Origin: Calamus simplicifolius
Lineage: Eukaryota; Streptophyta; Magnoliopsida; Arecales; Arecaceae
Assembly: GCA_900491605.1 (NCBI GenBank)
Contig: UESW01004234.1
Span: 270,961-334,960, forward strand
Direction: 5' to 3'
DNA: 64,000 nucleotides
Every line of letters starts with the position of its first letter. Within the stretch, counting starts at the first letter, position 1. The translations under genes were made by a program, and so were the position numbers. The notes below the pieces were generated by a model. It did not search any database. It was not told the DNA's origin and worked only from the letters and a program-made list of their open reading frames with translations. Below are positions 58,501 to 64,000 of the stretch, piece by piece.

Positions 58501-58513
58501 AGCTCTGATACCA
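58501..58513 (-). other. Copia primer-binding site (initiator tRNA-Met)
   Basis: The minus strand reads TGGTATCAGAGCT, two bases after the LTR end. This is the common plant PBS complementary to the 3' end of initiator tRNA-Met. Confidence 0.92.
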
Positions 58514-58673
58514 ATTGTTGGCCCAGATGGCAACCCAAGAGGGGGGGGTGAATTGGGTTCTTTAAAAAATTTAAGCCTTTTAAAAAATTTAAACTATTGA
58601 TGAAGGAATAACAATTAACAAGTTAAAGCACAAAGAAGAGAGAGAGAGATAAATAAACACGGCAAACACAAAG

Positions 58674-58682
58674 ATTTTATAG
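58674..58682 (-). promoter_or_regulatory. Likely TATA box of the copia LTR promoter
   Basis: Minus strand CTATAAAAT within CACTATAAAATCTTTGTG, in the most conserved block of the LTR. Present at the equivalent place in the other LTR (50035-50043) and in the solo LTR (32024-32032). Confidence 0.65.
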
Positions 58683-59484
58683 TGGTTCGGTGTATCCAAC
58701 ACCTACGTCCACTCCCAAGATCCACTTGGGTCCACACTATAATCTCCTCGATTACAGCCGAGTTGTTTTACAAGCTCACAACTCAAACTTGTTGTTTTCC
58801 CGGGATCACAACGAACCCAGCCGGTTTTACACGGGCTCACCAGCACAAAACCCAAACACAAGCTATCCTAGCTTGTACCGAGGTAAACTACCTCCACTAG
58901 TTCAATCCCTGATTGAACTAGACAAAACAAATAAAAATATGAGTTTTACAAAACAGCTCCTTTGAGCAGATATTTCAAAATAAAAGCAAAGTTTAGAAAA
59001 GCCTGTTTAGATTGATTTGAGTGCAGGCTTTTCTTCTTTTCCTCAACTCCTTTGAAGTGTGGAATCGGGCCTCAGCTCAGATTCTTCACGGATTGAATGT
59101 TGGAGTTAATTTGAACTTTTCTCCTTTCTTTGAATGTTGAAAATCTCTTGATTTGATCTTGAATGGCTCTTGGATTTTCTTCTAGACTTTCTTGGATTGA
59201 TGAACTTGAGCACAGATGAAGTCTCCTTTGATTTCACTCCTTTCTTTCACTCTATTTTGAATCTCGGATTTTTCAAATGACGCTCTGTTTTTCCTCTTTC
59301 TGAAAGATTTTTCTCTTTTTTTTCTCTCTTGATCTATATGTATATTTTTGATTTGAAAATGGCTCTCTATTTATAGACTCTGCAAAAATATAGCCGTTAG
59401 AAACAAAGAAATATAGCCGTTATTGAAAAATATTACCGTTGGCGCTGAGTTGGCATACAGAAAAAGTCACGCCCAGATTTGTTG

Positions 59485-59812
59485 GAGTCGGCTCCAACTT
59501 TAGGCGAGTCGGCTCGAAGACGCGATGCCAAAAATAGAAACATTAAGATAGTTAAGGGGTCGACTCAAGAAAAATAAGGTGTCGGCTCCTGACAGTCGGG
59601 GGTCGACTCATGAAAAGCAAGGGGTCGACTCGAGAAGTGCTCAGAAAAATAACTCTCTGGAGTCTGAGCAGAGTCGACTCTTACAGTCATGGAGTCGGCT
59701 CGATAATATCGGGGGTCGACTCTTGAAATCACAGGGGTCGACTCAAAAAAATCAGGAATCTCTGTATACTGAGTGGAGTCGACTCTGAAACTCTAGAGTC
59801 GGCTCCGGAACG
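59485..59812. repeat. Array of GAGTCGACTC / GAGTCGGCTC motifs in the 5' LTR
   Basis: Same motif family and order as 50838-51150, with small spacing changes. It lies several hundred bases upstream of the TATA box in the direction of transcription. Confidence 0.9.
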
Positions 59813-60575
59813 TATCAAAAATCAGAGAATTTTCTGATTGACTTTGAAATTCGTTCCAGATTAATTTTAAATCAATTTTTGACTTGAATATAATAAATTT
59901 GACATTAAGAATCAATTCAAGATATGTTCCAAAAACTCATTGATTGAAATATGAAGTATAAAAATTTCTTTTTGAAAGCTTAAACATGGAGCTTGAAGCT
60001 ACTTTCCAATTGATTATAGTCATACTTAACATACTCATTGATTATGAAAATAAATTTATTGCTCATGTAAATAAATTCATTGCATCTTTTAATATACTCA
60101 TGGCTTTTGGTAATCATCAAAATCAATAAAATTGGAGCAATAATTTCTCAACAATCTCCCCAACAACCTTGGTAACCTATATATATACTCTATCTTGAAG
60201 TCTTCCAGATATGCTCACTCTTTCACTAAGAAAAAACTCCATTGAAGCTCGAGCAGAGCTCCCCAGGCTCCCAGAGAAGCCGTTCTTAAGGAAATCTTCT
60301 GCGAGAGCCTTCTCCTTAAACCTGCCTGCTGTGAATCTTTATTGACTTGGGCATCGAAGGGTCTTTCACAGAAGGCCACCCCCGACACTCTCTACGTTAG
60401 AACTATCTTGCAGGTTCCATCCGGCAAGAGATTGGTGTCCAGATCCGGAGTCGGACCGCACCCGAGTTGGAGAGCGGACTTTCGTAGTAACAGATTGGCA
60501 CTAAAGGAAGGGCCTCAAGTCCCATAAACTTGTAATCAAGTAGACAAGGCTTAGATCCAGAAGAACAACCCTTCA

Positions 60576-62240
60576 ATGGCTAATCGGAGAAGAGCTACCT
60601 CTAATGTATAGGATCAGACCGCCTCCTAGAGGCCTGATCCTCCAAACAATGCGGCGCCTCCACTATCGTTGCCAGTCGAGACTCTCTCACCGTCGGCGAC
60701 CGCAATGACCCAGGATCAGTTTGCTGTGTTGGTACAGCAAGTGCAAGCCCTTGCACAGCTGGTCCAAGGGCTCCAGGTGGCTCCCCATCCGACCACTCTA
60801 CTCCATAACTCCCTAATGGAGCCGCCGCCCTCGCTCCGCCAATGATCTCTTCTTCCAACCCACCAGAGGTCGCGGGCCATCCTCAGCGACCCAGGGGAAC
60901 TGAGCCAGCGCCTCAGAGGGTCGAGAGAAAGAGCTCGCCTAGATCTCGATGAGTTCGCTCTCTCTCCCCTGTGTTATCCCACCGCCATTATCGTATTCCC
61001 CTCGGCCAGCCTCTCCTACCATCCGAGATGAGGGGATATAGCGGCAGATGCAGGAGATGCGCCGGGAATGGTGCCAGGAGCTAAATGCCGTCAAGCAGGT
61101 CCCTCCTCCCCAATCGAAGGTGGAGCCGGGCATCCTTTTCTTCGAGGAGATCATACAAAAAGTGATCCCTTCTCATGTCAAGCTCTCCACCATCGAACCG
61201 TACCATGGGTCCACCGACCCCGACGACCATCTAAGCAGCTTTCGATCCATCATGATGTTCTACGAAGCATCAAATGCGATCCTATGCAGAGCCTTCCCCT
61301 CTACGCTCAGGGGGTCTACCAGAATTTGGTTTAACAACCTGAAGCCAAGTTCCATCAATTCATTTGACGACCTGAGCAACTTATTCATCAGCCAGTTCGT
61401 TAGCAGCCGTCATCATTGATAGAGATCTGATTCCCTTTCCGAGGTCAAGCAGAGGGAGGGGGAATCCTTGAAGAATTACCTCGGTCGATTCAACATGGCC
61501 ATGCTAGAAGTAGATCACCTCAATCATGAGGTGGCAATGTCCGCCTTGTCAGACAGAGTATCGAAGGATGGTGACTTCTATTTGGCACTGAATGTCAATT
61601 ATTCGAAAAGCCTCTCCGACATGATAGCCCTGGCGGACAAGTACGCCAGAGTTGAGGAGTCGCGGAGGTCAGCCCAGACCGAGCAATCAAGGAGGAAAGA
61701 GGCCAAGGGTTTAGAGAAGAATCGACCCCTCCGCCATGCCAGCCCACCTCGTCATCAGAGAGTTCCTCTGCAACCACCCAGAGATAGTATCCGAAGCTTG
61801 GCTCGGAGGTTCAATCAGTACACCCCGCTCACTACATCAAGGGTGCAAATCCTAATGGAGACCGAGCGCCATATCCTTCGACCACCACCACTTTGGGGGA
61901 ACAGGGCCCAGAGGGATATGACCAAGTATTGTCGATTCCATCGGGACCACGGAAACAACACCGAGGAGTGCTGGTAGCTTTGTAATGAGATTGAGCAACT
62001 CATCCGACAGGGCAGGCTGGACCGATTTAGGAAAGCCCCCGAGCTAAACAATGAAGGAGACTGCCAGCCTGAGCCTCGCCAACCCCCTCCACCGAACCCT
62101 TCGGTCATTGGCAATGTCAATATGATAGCAATGATCGACTCCTCATCGACTTGGCCGGATGAAGAGAAAAATCCACCAAAGAGGGCTCGAGCCGATGAGC
62201 TTTCTTTTTCTGACGAAGACTTCCAGAGGATACAGTATCC
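60576..62240 (+). pseudogene. Tat gag, copy 2
   Basis: ATG at 60576 (MANRRRATSNV), then TAG where copy 1 has CAG. The capsid core is longer and cleaner than in copy 1: open 61048-61419, with PYHGSTDPDDHLSSFRSIMMF and FINSFDDLSNLFISQFV-type sequence, then 61468-61977 with SDMIALADKYARVEESRRS and the zinc-knuckle-like KYCRFHRDHGNNTEECW near the end. A TGA near 61420 and other stops still break it. Confidence 0.8.
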
Positions 62241-64000
62241 GCATGATGATGTATTGGTTGTATCCCTTAACATAAATGACTATGATGTACACCGAATTTT
62301 GGTTGATAGTGGAAGCTCCATTAATGTTTTATACTTTGATGCCTTTGTGAGAATGAAATTACGGATGAAAAACCTCCGGATCATAGAGTCCACCTTATTG
62401 GGTTTTATAGGCGATGCCATTGTCCCCGAGGGGGTCGTCACCTTGATAGTCCGAGCAGGCACTTGGCCCAACATAGCCACTATACACATGGACTTCCTGG
62501 TGACCAAACTTCGTGCCCCTTATAATGCCATCCTTGGCAGACCAAGACAGATATCCCTCAAGACTGTCATCTCTATTCCTCATCTTGCCATGAAGTTTCT
62601 TACCGAATAGAGAGTGAGAGTTGTCTGAGAAAGTCAAGCCGTGGCTCGGCACTGCTTCATTGCTGACCTACAATCTAGAAGGCCCAAGGTTGACGAGTTG
62701 GATGCTCGAGAGGATTTTGCTGAGCAACGAAAGAGCCAGCCGAGGAACTTGAAGAGGTGCCACTTGATGAAACTCGACCCGATCGAACTATATGGATCAG
62801 ATCACAACTGAAAGGAAAGCCTCGGCAGGATTTGGTTGAGTTCCTTCGGAGAAATGCTGACGTCTTCGCTTGGTCTACTTTAGACATGCCAGGGATCGAC
62901 CCAAATGTCCTCGTCCACTGCCTCAATGTGGACGAGACAATTCGACCAATCAAGCAGAAGAAGAGAAGCTTCACCCTCGAGCATCAGAAAGCTATTGAAG
63001 AGGAGGTGGATAAGCTCATTAAAGCTAACTTCATTCGGAAAGTGAACTATCCCAACTGGCTGGTGAATGTCGTCATGGTGAAGAAGTCAAATGGCAAATG
63101 GAGGATCTGCATCGACTTTACAGACCTCAACAAGGCTTGCCTGAAGAACAGTTTTCCTCTGTCTCGGATTGACTAACTCGTGGATGCCACTTTGGGCCAT
63201 CAGATGCTGACCTTCATGGATGCCTATTTGGGATATAATCAAATTCATATGGTGCCCGAGGACAAGAAAAAGATCACCTTCATAACCGATCAAGGTATCT
63301 ATTGTTACCGAGTCATGCCTTTTGGTTTAAAAAATGTAGGTGTAACATACCAGAGGCTGGTTAATAAAGTCTTTAAAAAACAAATTGGTCAGAACATGCA
63401 TGTTTATGTTGATGACATGCTGGTTAAAAATAAGGAAGCATCTCAGCACATTGATGATCTTCCAGAAAGCTTCGCCACACTATGGAAGTATCAAATGTGC
63501 TTTCGGAGTCAATTCAAAAAAATTTCTGGGTTTTATGGTCTCCTAATGAGGTATTGAGACAAATCCGCAGAAAATTCAAGCTCTGCAGCAAATGTTACCT
63601 CTAGGATCGGTCAAGGAGGTGCAATGCCTTACCGGAAGAATAGCGGCCCTCAACCACTTTATTGCTCGGTCAGCTCAGAGATGTTTGCCCTTCTTTAAGG
63701 CACTTCGGTCGGCTAAGAACTTTCAGTGGACCTCGGACTGCTAGAAATCCTTCGAAGACCTAAAGAAATATCTCGGTTCACCACCTCTCTTTAGCAGTCC
63801 GAGGCTTGGGGAGATGCTATATCTATATCTGGTAGTCTTTGAGGGTGCCGTCGGGTCTGTGCTAATCCGAGAGGAGACTAAAATCCAAAAGCCGATTTAC
63901 TATGTTAGCAAAATACTTCGGGATGCTGAGACGAGGTATGCCCGAATTAAAAAGATGGTGTTATCCCTCATAACATTTGTTTGGAAGATGCGACCTTACT
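62240..64000 (+). pseudogene. Tat pol, copy 2 (protease, RT, start of RNase H), cut by the window end
   Basis: Protease ILVDSGSSINVLY at about 62296-62335; RT start KANFIRKVNYPNWLVNVVMVKKSNGKWRICIDFTDLNKAC (63020-63140), intact where copy 1 lost a base. TAA at 63174-63176 is shared with copy 1. Then TFMDAYLGYNQIHM, YRVMPFGLKNVGVTYQRL, and YVDDM at about 63405-63420. After 63500 the frame breaks (a missing segment near KLNPTKCAF). It ends in the RNase H region (DAETRYARI). Confidence 0.85.

Larger units (their letters stand above)
49878..60165 (-). mobile_element. Ty1/copia retrotransposon (SIRE/Maximus-like), 10.3 kb, minus orientation
   Basis: TSD ACCTT at 49873-49877 and 60166-60170; copy 1 has a single ACCTT in CAATCACCTTGGCAACC. 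LTRs of about 1.62 and 1.65 kb, each TGTTGG...CCAACA in either reading. In minus orientation: 5' LTR 58516-60165, PBS matching initiator tRNA-Met (TGGTATCAGAGCT, 58501-58513), gag, protease, integrase, RT, RNase H, an extra ORF region, polypurine tract (about 51502-51516) and 3' LTR 49878-51501. Long LTRs, Met PBS and extra sequence after pol fit the SIRE/Maximus lineage. Frames are broken in gag and RT, so not autonomous. Confidence 0.9.
58516..60165 (-). repeat. 5' LTR of the copia element
   Basis: 1,650 bp. In minus reading it starts TGTTGGGGAGATTG and ends CATCTGGGCCAACA. A conserved block of about 190 bp (about 58660-58850) is nearly identical in all three LTRs of the family in the window. 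Confidence 0.9.
49303..60492 (+). repeat. 5' LTR of the Tat element, copy 2, split by a copia insertion
   Basis: LTR segments are 49303-49877 and 60171-60492; everything between is the copia element plus its second TSD. Start TGATGAGGAGTAAAATC, end GTAGTAACA. The hairpin cluster lies at 49420-49590. Confidence 0.85.
43417..64000 (+). repeat. Copy 2 of the tandem segmental duplication, interrupted twice, running off the window
   Basis: Copy-2 segments are 43417-44307, 49100-49877 and 60171-64000. They match copy 1 from 25711 in order. The interruptions are the foldback element (44308-49099) and the copia element (49878-60165), each bordered by a TSD that is single in copy 1. The AT-rich flank is only slightly diverged, whereas LTR, gag and pol differ more, mostly by C/T and G/A changes. 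Confidence 0.85.

Noticed and set aside
43417..64000. Two independent insertions of the same Tat family instead of a duplication
   Set aside because: About 1 kb of the same non-element flank precedes both 5' LTRs, which independent insertions would not give.

Overview
The window is nuclear DNA of a flowering plant, very probably a monocot and possibly a palm; that last step is a judgement from the mix of repeats and protein flavour, not something proven here. It holds two host genes: a MAKR4-like membrane-associated kinase regulator (3680-4702, +) and an ITN1-like ankyrin/PGG membrane protein (16138-24264, -, three coding exons). Almost everything else is transposable elements, several nested in one another, with target-site duplications (TSDs) that can be read directly.

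Layout. 1-1111: degenerate 3' end of an L1-type LINE with a poly(A) tail. 1781-2124: a Tourist/Harbinger-like MITE with a TAA TSD. 3680-4702: the MAKR gene with a GA-rich leader. 7006-14900: a complete Mutator-like element (MULE) with an 11-bp TSD and long terminal inverted repeats. It carries two decayed, convergently transcribed genes, a plant mobile domain (PMD) gene (+) and a MuDR-type transposase (-), separated by a second large inverted repeat. Short palindromes (GAAATCGCCAC / GTGGCGATTTC) occur at both ends and in the centre. 16138-24264: the ITN1-like gene, with a one-base homopolymer frameshift in exon 2. 26789-41079: a Tat-type Ty3/gypsy element with gag, pol and an antisense ORF region. 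A solo copia LTR (31849-33362) sits inside its pol, and a CACTA transposon interrupts its 3' LTR at 41080.

From about 43417 the sequence repeats the part that began at about 25711: unique-looking flank, then Tat 5' LTR, gag and pol, up to the window end. This indicates a tandem duplication with a period of about 17.7 kb whose right breakpoint cuts the CACTA element. After the duplication, copy 2 received two insertions for which copy 1 is the empty site: a 4.8-kb foldback Pack-MULE-like element (44308-49099, 9-bp TSD TTTATAGTG), and a 10.3-kb copia element in minus orientation (49878-60165, TSD ACCTT). The solo LTR in copy 1 belongs to the same LTR family as that copia element.

No element in the window looks fully autonomous. 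The most unusual structures are the MULE-PMD composite with its shared palindromes and central hairpin, the foldback element with mirrored tandem arrays, and the duplication, which gives an internal relative clock for the insertions.
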